Below are positions 55,858-64,000 of a stretch of 64,000 nt of DNA, piece by piece; the first letter of the stretch is position 1, and every line of letters starts with the position of its first letter. The DNA lies in the NCBI GenBank assembly GCA_017643365.1, contig JAEPNO010000003.1:62001-126000 (forward strand). The letters are read 5' to 3'. This DNA is from Balneolaceae bacterium. Lineage in GTDB: Bacteria; Bacteroidota; Rhodothermia; Balneolales; Balneolaceae. A model generated the notes under the pieces. It made no database searches. It saw only the letters and a program-made list of their open reading frames with translations, and was not told the origin of the DNA. Position numbers and translations under genes: made by a program.

Positions 55858-57162
55858 TCATTCCGAGAAAACATCTAATACTTTTTCCATCCTCTCTTTA
55901 ATCATCTCATTCCCCAAGTTTCCAATACTACCAAGATGGGTGTGATTCAGTTCTTTAGGTGGCTCAAAAGTTCCTTCATCAATTTGCTTAGCTACTGATA
56001 AGTAGGCGTCCCGAAAAGGCATTCCATCCAAAACTAATTGATTCACAGCTTCTACCGAAAAGATCAAATCGTATTTCGGGTCTTTAAGCACTTCCTTGTT
56101 TACCTGGATTTTTGAAATCGCATATTCCGTCATTTCGAGGCAGGCTTTCATTTCAGATATCGCAGGGAATAACTGCTCTTTCAAAATCTGGAAATCTCGG
56201 TGATAGCCGGACGTTAGATTCGACATCAACATCGAAATGGAATTGGGGAGGGCCAGCAGGGTATTCGTTTTTGCGCGGATTAACTCGAATACATCCGGAT
56301 TTTTTTTGTGCGGCATAATACTTGATCCGGTAGTGAGTTCATCCGGCAGCTTGATGAAAGCAAAATTCTGGCTGTTGTACAAACAAATATCGGAAGCCAG
56401 CTTATTTAAAGTGCCTGCCAGTGCGGCTAAACCAAAGGCAAAAATCTGCTCGGTTTTTCCACGCCCCATTTGGGCAAAGCCAACATTTACCGCTGGAGAA
56501 TCGAAGTTTAGAAGCTTTGTAGTCAACTCACGATCAAGTGGAAACGAAGAACCATACCCGGCCGCAGACCCTAGAGGATTACGATTGACAATAGTATGCA
56601 CTGATTGCATCAGTACGAGGTCATCCACCAAGCTTTCTGCATACATGGCAAACCAAATCCCAAAACTGGAAGGCATGGCGGCCTGGGTATGAGTATATCC
56701 AGGAATCAATACTTGTTTATGCTCTTCGCTCCGTAATAGTATTGAATCAAACAATTTTTTTACCAAAGAAACAAGCGTAAAAAGCTCCGATCGCAAAAAT
56801 AATTTAAGGTCGACCAACACTTGGTCGTTTCGGGAACGCCCGGCATGCACTTTCTTTCCAACATCGCCTAACGCTCGAACCAACATTAATTCAATTTGGG
56901 AATGCACATCCTCTACTCCGTCTTCGATTTCAAACAGTTGGGATGCAATAACTTCTTCCAAAATTCGATGCAATTCTTTCGCTAACAAATCATATTCGCC
57001 ACTGGTAAGAAGCCCAACTTTTTGCAGCATTTCGATATGAGCAAGGGTACCCTGCACATCGAATTCTGCCAACAATAAATCAAATTCTTTATCCCGTCCT
57101 ACCGTAAATTTCTCAATGAATTCATCGGTGTTAATTCCCTTTTCCCACAGTTTTTTTGACAT
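55858..57162 (-). CDS. argH: Argininosuccinate lyase
   Basis: About 434 residues starting at the ATG at 57162 (MSKKLWEKGI); a TTG at 57216 would overlap argE but adds unlike residues. It splits argininosuccinate to arginine and fumarate. The GSSIMPHKKNPD signature holds the catalytic Ser, and HTHLQ-type TQAAMPSSFG and the HAGRSRNDQV loop are present. It is the last gene of the arginine operon here. Confidence 0.94.
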   Translation of the reverse strand: MSKKLWEKGINTDEFIEKFTVGRDKEFDLLLAEFDVQGTLAHIEMLQKVGLLTSGEYDLLAKELHRILEEVIASQLFEIEDGVEDVHSQIELMLVRALGDVGKKVHAGRSRNDQVLVDLKLFLRSELFTLVSLVKKLFDSILLRSEEHKQVLIPGYTHTQAAMPSSFGIWFAMYAESLVDDLVLMQSVHTIVNRNPLGSAAGYGSSFPLDRELTTKLLNFDSPAVNVGFAQMGRGKTEQIFAFGLAALAGTLNKLASDICLYNSQNFAFIKLPDELTTGSSIMPHKKNPDVFELIRAKTNTLLALPNSISMLMSNLTSGYHRDFQILKEQLFPAISEMKACLEMTEYAISKIQVNKEVLKDPKYDLIFSVEAVNQLVLDGMPFRDAYLSVAKQIDEGTFEPPKELNHTHLGSIGNLGNEMIKERMEKVLDVFSE

Positions 57163-57212
57163 GGTCTTTAAAATATTATTCAAATTAATAGTCCCTCGAG
57201 CGAAGGACAGGG

Positions 57213-58277
57213 TCAAATCTCCAGCCCATCCAGCAATTCAAGGTAAATCCGTATTCCATCTCGAATTTCATCCAGATAAATATACTCATCGGCGGTGTGA
57301 GATCGTCGAGTATCACCCGGTCCCATTTTAATACATGGAAACGGCATATGTACCTGATCGCTCATCGTTTGAGATCCATACTGTCGAATTCCCAGTGCTT
57401 TGCCTTTTTGTACAATAGGATGATTTACATCAATTCCCGAGGCATTCAGATTTAATGATCTCGGCTTCACCTCACTTTTCACATTCTTTCTGATTACCTC
57501 AACAACCTCAGAATTGCTGTAATGCTCATTCGGACGAACATCCACCACAAATGAGCATGTATCAGGAACAACATTGTGCAAACTGCCCGCTTCGATTTGA
57601 GTTACCGTCATGTTGATCGAGCCCAAAACGTCCGATGTTTTTTCAAACTGGAAGCTCTGAAACCACTCAATGTCTTTAATGGCTTTATAAATTGCATTAT
57701 CTCCTTCACCACGTGCAGCATGACCGCTTTTCCCTTTTGCAGTGCAATCCAGCACAATTAAGCCTCGTTCCGCAATTGCCATATCCATCGATGTCGGTTC
57801 TCCAACCACACCCACATCAATGGGTCCAATTTCATCCAAAACAATAGGAACTCCATTTTTTCCGGATGATTCTTCTTCTGCGCTCGCCAAAAACACAAGA
57901 TTATAATTCTGAGGCTTTTCCTGCAATGCAACGAACACATGCAACAAGCTTACCAAAGGGCCACCGGCATCATTGCTTCCTAAACCAATCAACTTACCTT
58001 TAGATAAGCTCGCTTTGAATGGATCAAATGTCCACGAATCAGTAGCTTTCACCGTGTCGTGATGAGAATTCAATAACAGCGTTGGTTTTGATGAATCAAA
58101 CTCTTGTGAGAAAGCCCACACATTATTTTTTTTACGATGCACCTCAAAACCATAACTTACTAATGCATCAGTCAGTAATTGAGCGGTCTCATTTTCTTCT
58201 CCACTGTAAGAAGGAGTTTCGATTAACCGCTTCAACAATTCGATCGCACTTTCATTGTATTTTTCCAGATTAATCAT
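57213..58277 (-). CDS. argE: M20 family N-acyl amino acid deacylase (ArgE-like)
   Basis: A 354-residue zinc peptidase-fold hydrolase. Metal ligands are the His/Asp in LLNSHHDTV, the Asp in GLGSNDAGGPL and Glu pairs in SAEEESSGKNG. In this operon it should remove the acyl group from N-acylcitrulline (made by the carbamoyltransferase) or N-acylornithine. Its start overlaps argB's stop by four bases. Confidence 0.9.
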   Translation of the reverse strand: MINLEKYNESAIELLKRLIETPSYSGEENETAQLLTDALVSYGFEVHRKKNNVWAFSQEFDSSKPTLLLNSHHDTVKATDSWTFDPFKASLSKGKLIGLGSNDAGGPLVSLLHVFVALQEKPQNYNLVFLASAEEESSGKNGVPIVLDEIGPIDVGVVGEPTSMDMAIAERGLIVLDCTAKGKSGHAARGEGDNAIYKAIKDIEWFQSFQFEKTSDVLGSINMTVTQIEAGSLHNVVPDTCSFVVDVRPNEHYSNSEVVEVIRKNVKSEVKPRSLNLNASGIDVNHPIVQKGKALGIRQYGSQTMSDQVHMPFPCIKMGPGDTRRSHTADEYIYLDEIRDGIRIYLELLDGLEI

Positions 58278-59035
58278 AGTACTAAGTCCGTTCCTTCTTT
58301 TTGTAAAAGCAAGTCGCTAAAGTGAGACACTCTTACCTTTTTCACCTCATTTTGAAGTGCGTAAAACCCTAAATCCAGTTTGGGAATCATCCCATCAACA
58401 ATTACATCATCTTGCTTAAATTGATCATATTCCTCAAAAGTTAGCATGGTTAGTAAGTCTTCGTTGTACATCACACCTGGGCGATCAAAACAGAAGGTTA
58501 ACTCCACATCGTAGCGTTTTGCTAATTCAATGGCCAAATATCCGGCGATATTATCTGCATTGGTGTTCAGCAAATCACCTTGTTTGTTATGTGTGAGTGG
58601 GGCAATAACGGGTACTACGCCATGCTCCATAAAAGTTTTGAGCCAATCCACATCCACTGTGTTGATGTCACCCACCCAACCGAAATCAACAGGAAACGGA
58701 TTTCTTTTATCGGATTGAATGATGTTTAAATCAGCGCCGGTCAGCCCGATGGCATCTTGCCCTATTGCCTGTAATCTTGCAACCAGTTTTTTGTTGATGA
58801 GTCCACCATACACCATCGTAACAACATCCAGCGTGTCGCTATCTGTAATTCTTCTGCCTTCCAGCATTTGAGTTTGGATGCCTAGCTTTTCCGATATTTT
58901 CGAAGCCAAAACGCCCCCACCATGTACCAGAATTTTCGAGCCTTTAAGCTGGTGAAAGGCATTTAGAAACTCAGCTAACCACTCTTCATTCTCTGCAATT
59001 TTACCGCCAATTTTAACCACATTAATCGTGCTCAT
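58274..59035 (-). CDS. argB: N-acetylglutamate kinase (possibly N-succinyl-specific)
   Basis: A 253-residue amino acid kinase of arginine synthesis. Motifs VVKIGGKIAE, LVHGGGVLA, LTGADLNII and NTNADNIAG match ArgB. It overlaps argE and the carbamoyltransferase gene by four bases each (ATGA), indicating coupled translation. In Bacteroides the pathway uses succinylated intermediates, so the acyl group here is not certain. Confidence 0.92.
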   Translation of the reverse strand: MSTINVVKIGGKIAENEEWLAEFLNAFHQLKGSKILVHGGGVLASKISEKLGIQTQMLEGRRITDSDTLDVVTMVYGGLINKKLVARLQAIGQDAIGLTGADLNIIQSDKRNPFPVDFGWVGDINTVDVDWLKTFMEHGVVPVIAPLTHNKQGDLLNTNADNIAGYLAIELAKRYDVELTFCFDRPGVMYNEDLLTMLTFEEYDQFKQDDVIVDGMIPKLDLGFYALQNEVKKVRVSHFSDLLLQKEGTDLVL

Positions 59036-59982
59036 TTCAGTTCCTCCAACAAACTTTCAAGAACAGTTTGCATTGAAACAATTCGGTTTTCGGCTTGATC
59101 TAACACAATGCTCGATGTACTATCCAAGACCGCATCTTCTACCACCACATTCCTACGAACCGGTAAACAATGCAAAAATTTGGCGTTATTTGTGAGGTTC
59201 ATCTTCTCCTGGGTGATCATCCACGAAGAATCGCTACTTAACACTTTCCCATAATTCGTGTAACTGCTCCAGTTTTTTGCGTAGATGAAATCTGCATTAT
59301 CAAACGCTATGTTTTGATCGTATTCAACCGAAACTCCCTCCATGATGGTGTCAGCAAGCTCATATCCATTGGGATGTGTAACCATCAAGTCAACATTCGA
59401 GGCTTTCATCCATCGAACAAATGAATTGGCCACAGCTTGTGGCAACGCTTTGGGATGAGGCGCCCAGCTCAATACAACTTTTGGTCGGCTTTTTTTCTGA
59501 TGCTCTGTGATCGTAATCAAATCGGCAAATGCTTGCAGCGGATGACCGGTTGCAGATTCCATATTAATGATCGGTACGCCCGAGTATTCAGCGAAAGCAT
59601 TCAATACCGCATCTTCATAATCTTTTTCACGATCCTCCAAAGCTGCAAACGATCGGATTGCAAGCACATCAAAATATCTACCTAACACTCCGGCCGCTTC
59701 TTTCACATGTTCGGCAGAATCGCCATTCATGATCACTCCATCATCAAATTCCAGCTTCCACCCGCCTGAATTAACATCCAAAACAATGGCATCCATCCCC
59801 AAATTCAAAGCCGCTCGCTGCGAACTCAGTCGCGTTCGCAAACTTGGATTCAGAAAAATCAATCCTATCGATTTATGCTTTCCTAGTTCTCGCTTTCCAT
59901 TCAGATTCGCTTTAATGTTCAACGCTTTATCAAGCAAACCATTCAAGTCAGGGACATCATTAATGCTTAAAAATTGTTTCAT
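59032..59982 (-). CDS. argF': N-acylornithine carbamoyltransferase (AOTCase/SOTCase family)
   Basis: About 316 residues from the ATG at 59982. The carbamoyl-phosphate site is FLNPSLRTR and the GGWKLEFDDGVIMNGD loop is that of the acylornithine enzymes. In Xanthomonas the residue after GDA is Glu92 (acetyl), while in Bacteroides it is Pro90 (succinyl). Here residue 90 is Ala, in NGDSAEHV. A small residue is known to favour succinylornithine, so a succinyl pathway is likely. It overlaps argB and argD by four bases. Confidence 0.92.
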   Translation of the reverse strand: MKQFLSINDVPDLNGLLDKALNIKANLNGKRELGKHKSIGLIFLNPSLRTRLSSQRAALNLGMDAIVLDVNSGGWKLEFDDGVIMNGDSAEHVKEAAGVLGRYFDVLAIRSFAALEDREKDYEDAVLNAFAEYSGVPIINMESATGHPLQAFADLITITEHQKKSRPKVVLSWAPHPKALPQAVANSFVRWMKASNVDLMVTHPNGYELADTIMEGVSVEYDQNIAFDNADFIYAKNWSSYTNYGKVLSSDSSWMITQEKMNLTNNAKFLHCLPVRRNVVVEDAVLDSTSSIVLDQAENRIVSMQTVLESLLEELK

Positions 59983-61106
59983 TTTAGCGCCTGTTTTATC
60001 GCGTTGATACATTGATCTACTTCCTTCTCTCCAATATTCAATGGAGGCAATAAACGAAGGGTATTTTTATTTGATGACGATCCTGTGAACACTTTTTGCT
60101 CGTACAATATTTTCTTTCGTAGATCAGCCACGGCAAAATCGAATTCTGCACCAATCATTAATCCTTTTCCTCGCACTTCTTTTATTTCTGGGATTGCTTC
60201 AAGCTCAGCCATTAGCATTTTGCCCATGATGTCAGCGTTTTCAATGAGCTTTTCCTTTTCGATGACTTCCAGCACTGCTAAACCGGCAGCGCAGGCCAGA
60301 TGATTTCCACCAAAAGTGGTCCCGAGCATACCAAATGTGGGTTTTAATTCGGGGTGAATCAAAATCCCGCCGATCGGAAACCCGTTGCCCATTCCCTTTG
60401 CGATAGAAATTATATCCGGTTCTATTTCCGCATGTTGATGCGCAAAAAATCGACCTGAACGACCATAGCCGGATTGCACTTCATCTAAGATCAGTACGGT
60501 TCCTGTTTCATCACATTTAGACCTGAGGTGACGCAAAAACTCCGCCGAGGGCTCGCATACGCCTCCCACGCCTTGAATTCCTTCGATGATCACACAGCAA
60601 ACATCGCCTTGTTCTAAAGCCGTTTGTGTGCCTTCAAAATCTTCGAAAGCAAAGCGCAGGATTTCAGCGCCTTCGTTTACCGGAAACACAATATTTGGAT
60701 TATCCGTAGCTGCTACTGCGAGCGAAGTGCGGCCATGAAATCCACCGTTGAAGGTCATGATTTTCTTTCGGCCGTTGTGTGCTGAGGCGAGTTTCATCGC
60801 ATTTTCGTTAGCCTCTGCGCCGGAATTACATAAAAACAGATTCCAGCTAGCATAGCCACTAAGTTCTCCCAATTTGTGGGCTAAATCCTTTTGTATGCTG
60901 ATGGGAACCGAATTCGAGTAAAAGGCCAACTTACCAAGCTGTTTGGTGATCCGTTCTACAAAATGCGGATGACCATGACCAATCGAAATCACAGCGTGAC
61001 CACCATAAAAATCCAGGTATTTATTTCCTAGGCGATCGTACAGCAAAGCTCCATCTGCTTCAACGGGCTCTACATCGAATAAAGAATACACTTCAAAAAT
61101 CTTCAT
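59979..61106 (-). CDS. argD: Acylornithine aminotransferase
   Basis: A 375-residue PLP enzyme. The Schiff-base lysine lies in SIAKGMGNGFPIGG, and the substrate region NSGAEANENAMKLA and ILDEVQSGYGRSG are conserved. It transaminates N-acylglutamate semialdehyde. Stop overlaps argF' (ATGA) and start overlaps proC by four bases. Confidence 0.94.
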   Translation of the reverse strand: MKIFEVYSLFDVEPVEADGALLYDRLGNKYLDFYGGHAVISIGHGHPHFVERITKQLGKLAFYSNSVPISIQKDLAHKLGELSGYASWNLFLCNSGAEANENAMKLASAHNGRKKIMTFNGGFHGRTSLAVAATDNPNIVFPVNEGAEILRFAFEDFEGTQTALEQGDVCCVIIEGIQGVGGVCEPSAEFLRHLRSKCDETGTVLILDEVQSGYGRSGRFFAHQHAEIEPDIISIAKGMGNGFPIGGILIHPELKPTFGMLGTTFGGNHLACAAGLAVLEVIEKEKLIENADIMGKMLMAELEAIPEIKEVRGKGLMIGAEFDFAVADLRKKILYEQKVFTGSSSNKNTLRLLPPLNIGEKEVDQCINAIKQALK

Positions 61107-61903
61107 TCTGATATGGTATTGATTTTGTTGTAAGAAGCCACGATTCCTTTGATCAACGCTGAACTTAACCCTTGATGCTCCATTTCGTTTAAACCAGCGA
61201 TGGTACAGCCCATTGGCGTAGTAACTTTGTCGATTTCTCTTTCCGGATGAGCGGTCCCTTCAACCAGTAATGATGCTGCTCCGCGAGCTGTTTGCATGGC
61301 CAGTTTCTGAGCTTCTTCGGCTTCAAATCCCAATTCGATTCCACCCTGAGTTGCCGCTCGAATGTATCGTAAGAAAAAGGCGATTCCACTTGCTGCCAGC
61401 ACAGTTGCCGCTTTCATTAATCGCTCTTCGATAATCATTGTTTCTCCAATCGAGGTAAACAAAGTTTCCACTTTTTTGAGATGAGCATCGGCTAGCTCAT
61501 TCCCACAAATACACGTCATAGATTCCGAAATGGCTGCCGCTGTATTTGGCATCGCACGGATGATTGGCAACGACTGTGAACTCGCTTTTTGAAGTCGATC
61601 GAGTGAAACACCTGTTACTGTGGAAATGAGTACATGACTCATAATATCAATGCTGTGATCCAGCTCGCTAAGTACAGCCTCAACTTGTTTCGGTTGCACA
61701 CAAAGCACGATGAATTTAGCACGTTCCACGGCCGACACGTTGTCGTCGGTGGTTACAAAGCCTTCGTTTGCCAAGTGCTCAATTCTTGATAAATGTCTGC
61801 GCGTGAGTACAATTTTTTCTTTGGGGATATGCTTCGAAAATCCACGTGCAAGCGCAACGCCTAAGTTTCCGGCACCAATAATCGCAATTTCAAATTCTTT
61901 CAT
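61103..61903 (-). CDS. proC: Pyrroline-5-carboxylate reductase family protein
   Basis: A 266-residue NADP-binding enzyme. IIGAGNLGVALARGF is the Rossmann motif, and RAMPNTAAAISES and VTTPMGCTIAGL are ProC signatures. It makes proline from glutamate semialdehyde. Being inside the arginine operon links proline and arginine supply; it lies 2 bp after argC and overlaps argD by four bases. Confidence 0.9.
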   Translation of the reverse strand: MKEFEIAIIGAGNLGVALARGFSKHIPKEKIVLTRRHLSRIEHLANEGFVTTDDNVSAVERAKFIVLCVQPKQVEAVLSELDHSIDIMSHVLISTVTGVSLDRLQKASSQSLPIIRAMPNTAAAISESMTCICGNELADAHLKKVETLFTSIGETMIIEERLMKAATVLAASGIAFFLRYIRAATQGGIELGFEAEEAQKLAMQTARGAASLLVEGTAHPEREIDKVTTPMGCTIAGLNEMEHQGLSSALIKGIVASYNKINTISE

Positions 61904-61905
61904 AA

Positions 61906-62871
61906 CTAAAACGCACTGGGTTTAAGGAAAAGTCCGGTGGTTTCTTCCAAACCGAACATCAGATTCATGTTTTGCACCGCCTGTCCCGATGCTCCTTTTA
62001 GCAGATTGTCGATTACAGATGTCATCAACAATTGATTGCCCTCTTTCTTTATGTTGATCAAGGCTCGATTTGTGTTTACCACTTGCTTTATGTCCAATTC
62101 CTGATCAGCCACATCCACAAATGGATGCTCGAAGTAATAATCGCTGAATATGGAATTAGCATCTTTTGCGCTAATATCGGATTTGAGATATACCGCCGAT
62201 AAAATTCCACGAGTGAAAGCCCCTCGCATCGGGATGAAATGAATCGGTTCATTGAAACCTGCTTGAAGCTGCCCCATACTTTCTTTTATTTCCTTCAAAT
62301 GTTGATGGGTAAATGCTTTGTAAACCGAAGCATTATTGCTTCGCCAACTGAAATGTGTGGTTTCCGAAGGCTTTTGTCCGGCACCTGTACTCCCGGTAAT
62401 TGCTGAAATGTGAACCGGTTCTTGAATTAGCGATTGTGATGCCAGTGGAAGCAACGCTAGTTGAATACAAGTTGCAAAACAACCTGGATTGGCTACTTTT
62501 TTTGCCGGTTTGATGTAGGCCCTGTTCAACTCCGGTAAGCCATACACAAACTCATTCCCTTCGGCTTTATGCCTGAAATCGGAGCTTAAATCTATGAGTT
62601 TTGCTGATTCAGGAATCTCGTATTTCTTCAGTATTGTTTTCGAGTTTCCATGCCCGCTGCATAGAAAAACTACGTCGGAGTTGGGATGAACGGAATCTGT
62701 AAAATTAAATTCCAGCCAACCGGCTAAATCCGGATGGGCTTCAGAAACCGATTTGTTTGCATGTGATGAACTCACCACCGATGCAATTTCAACATCGGGA
62801 TGAAGCATCAGTAATCGAATGAGCTCTCCTGCAGTGTAGCCCGCTCCTCCAATTATGCTCGCTTTAATCAT
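61906..62871 (-). CDS. argC: N-acyl-gamma-glutamyl-phosphate reductase
   Basis: A 321-residue NADPH enzyme. ASIIGGAGYTAGELIRLL is the nucleotide-binding start, and the catalytic Cys is in NPGCFATC. It reduces acylglutamyl phosphate to the semialdehyde. It overlaps argG by eight bases at its start and precedes proC by 2 bp. Confidence 0.93.
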   Translation of the reverse strand: MIKASIIGGAGYTAGELIRLLMLHPDVEIASVVSSSHANKSVSEAHPDLAGWLEFNFTDSVHPNSDVVFLCSGHGNSKTILKKYEIPESAKLIDLSSDFRHKAEGNEFVYGLPELNRAYIKPAKKVANPGCFATCIQLALLPLASQSLIQEPVHISAITGSTGAGQKPSETTHFSWRSNNASVYKAFTHQHLKEIKESMGQLQAGFNEPIHFIPMRGAFTRGILSAVYLKSDISAKDANSIFSDYYFEHPFVDVADQELDIKQVVNTNRALINIKKEGNQLLMTSVIDNLLKGASGQAVQNMNLMFGLEETTGLFLKPSAF

Positions 62872-64000
62872 CCTGCACCCCTTGCTGAATCAACAACGAG
62901 TTACTTAGAATTTTCGTGAAGCCTTTAACGTCCTCTCCCGACCAGCCCGCGTTCATTTCGCCGTATTGACCGGCTTTAGATTGCATCAAATCGTATTTGG
63001 ATTCGATGCCTTGTAGTTCAAATCGTTTTGGTTCTAATTTTACGATTACTTTTCCTTCTACTCTCTTTTGTGCATGCTCTAAAAAGGATTCGATATCGCG
63101 CATAACCGGATCTAAAAACTGCCCCTCGTGCATCAGCATCCCGTAAAAATCGCCCAGTTGATCTTTCCAATACAACTGCCATTTACCAAGAACATGCTTT
63201 TCGAGTAAACGATGCGCTTCGATGATGATCAATGGAGCCGCAGCTTCGAATCCAACTCTGCCTTTAATCCCAATGATGGTGTCGCCTATATGTATGTCGC
63301 GACCGATTCCGTATGGTGCAGCCAACTCTTCCAATCGCTTAATGGTTGAGATTGCTCCCAGCTCTTCGCCATCAATTCCTACCGGTTCACCCTGCTTAAA
63401 ATTGATCTCGATTGTTTTTGGCTCAAGATTCTGCGCCGGAATTGGCCACGCTTCTTCAGGTAGATTTTTGTGTGATGTCAATGTTTCGGCACCACCCACC
63501 GAAGTGCCCCACAATCCTTGATTGATCGAGTATTTCGCCTTTTTCCAGTCCTTATCAATCCCGTGACTTTTTAGGTATTCTACTTCTTCTTCCCTACTCA
63601 GGCGCTGATCCCTAATCGGCGTGATGATTTCCATGTCGGGTGTCATCACATTAAATACCAGATCGAAACGCACTTGATCGTTACCCGCACCAGTGCTCCC
63701 ATGTGCTATGGCATCGGCACCGATCTCCTTTGCATACGAAGCAATGGCCATCGCTTGAAAAACGCGTTCAGCACTCACCGATAGTGGATAGGTGTGATTC
63801 TTAAGCACATTCCCGAAAATCAGATACTTGATGCCTTCCTCGTAAAATTGTTGCTCAACATCTAAACAAACATGGTTTTTGATGCCAAGTTCATCGGCTT
63901 TTCTGGCGAGTTCTTTTTGTTCGTCTGCATCAAAACCACCGGTATTAACGGCAGCTGAATACACTTCATAACCAAGATCTTTTGCCAAATGAATGGCGCA
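62864..64000 (-). CDS. argG: Argininosuccinate synthase (partial, start outside window)
   Basis: The frame is open to the right edge, so the N-terminal ATP-loop is missing. The remaining about 379 codons show HGSTGAGNDQVRFDL, the YSINQGLWG stretch and KGRVGFEAAAPLI, all of ArgG. It joins citrulline and aspartate. It is the first gene of the operon in this window. Confidence 0.92.
   Translation of the reverse strand, partial: CAIHLAKDLGYEVYSAAVNTGGFDADEQKELARKADELGIKNHVCLDVEQQFYEEGIKYLIFGNVLKNHTYPLSVSAERVFQAMAIASYAKEIGADAIAHGSTGAGNDQVRFDLVFNVMTPDMEIITPIRDQRLSREEEVEYLKSHGIDKDWKKAKYSINQGLWGTSVGGAETLTSHKNLPEEAWPIPAQNLEPKTIEINFKQGEPVGIDGEELGAISTIKRLEELAAPYGIGRDIHIGDTIIGIKGRVGFEAAAPLIIIEAHRLLEKHVLGKWQLYWKDQLGDFYGMLMHEGQFLDPVMRDIESFLEHAQKRVEGKVIVKLEPKRFELQGIESKYDLMQSKAGQYGEMNAGWSGEDVKGFTKILSNSLLIQQGVQDD

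Noticed and set aside
57163-57216. Longer argH start overlapping argE.
   Set aside because: The extra 18 residues are not ArgH-like, and MSKKLWEKG is the family start.

Overview
The window reads like a chromosome segment of a marine or halophilic member of the Bacteroidota/Balneolota/Rhodothermia side of the tree. The evidence is moderate GC, secreted proteins with NPFNPST-type C-terminal sorting modules, a TAnnTTTG promoter, an N-acylornithine-carbamoyltransferase type of arginine pathway, and linked DUF3822-rsmD-coaD genes. A Balneolaceae-like organism is my best guess. This is inferred from gene content, since no rRNA is present.

Layout. 1-7.2 kb: two large secreted proteins (one cut by the window edge), a DUF2064/GT2 glycosyltransferase pair, and a small exported protein. 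7.2-16 kb: MBL hydrolase, DUF349 protein, MscS channel, CsbD, a pseudopeptidase of the S46 family, SixA, MATE. 16-20 kb: a pseudopilin-like membrane protein, DUF3822, rsmD, coaD, an aminotransferase. 20-24 kb: an AT-rich pair (six-bladed propeller lipoprotein plus a Cys-rich small peptide that looks like an NVEALA peptide), GNAT, SulP. 24-30 kb: FmdB-like protein, GH5-CBM6 glucanase lipoprotein, GbsR/MarR regulator, YraN, PlsC, ergothioneine genes egtD and egtB. 30-35 kb: an AT-rich accessory locus with a type IIG restriction-methylation enzyme, followed by REP-like palindromes and tRNA-Val. 35-39 kb: beta-oxidation genes fadI and fadJ separated by palindromic repeats. 39-45 kb: TonB receptor/DUF4249 lipoprotein operon, yajC, a ribBA-like gene. 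45-50 kb: csp, lspA, a DksA-like gene, ileS. 50-56 kb: LMW-PTP, TetR, fabF, fructosamine kinase, a RAYT transposase, LLM oxidoreductase, a BtuF-like protein. 55.9-64 kb: a tightly coupled arginine operon on the minus strand, argG-argC-proC-argD-argF'-argB-argE-argH, in which most junctions overlap.

The most unusual object is the restriction enzyme gene at 31075-34713. A complete-looking HUH/Y1 transposase domain (about 154 residues, with HVH and a downstream Tyr) sits in frame between methyltransferase motif I and NPPY. It is bounded by a 10-bp direct repeat exactly 462 bp apart and carries a perfect 22-bp palindrome in its coding sequence. Two palindromes of the same design, with paired (compensatory) base changes, lie just downstream of the gene. 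This suggests a REP/RAYT-type element domesticated inside, or still using, a restriction-modification gene. A separate conventional RAYT with flanking hairpins lies at 53.4 kb.

Several enzymes lack hallmark residues. The S46 peptidase has lost its catalytic His and Ser. The GTP cyclohydrolase II half of the ribBA-like protein has lost its zinc cysteines, as in RibBX. The FmdB and DksA relatives lack zinc-ribbon cysteines. The N-acylornithine carbamoyltransferase has Ala at the residue that decides acetyl versus succinyl substrates.
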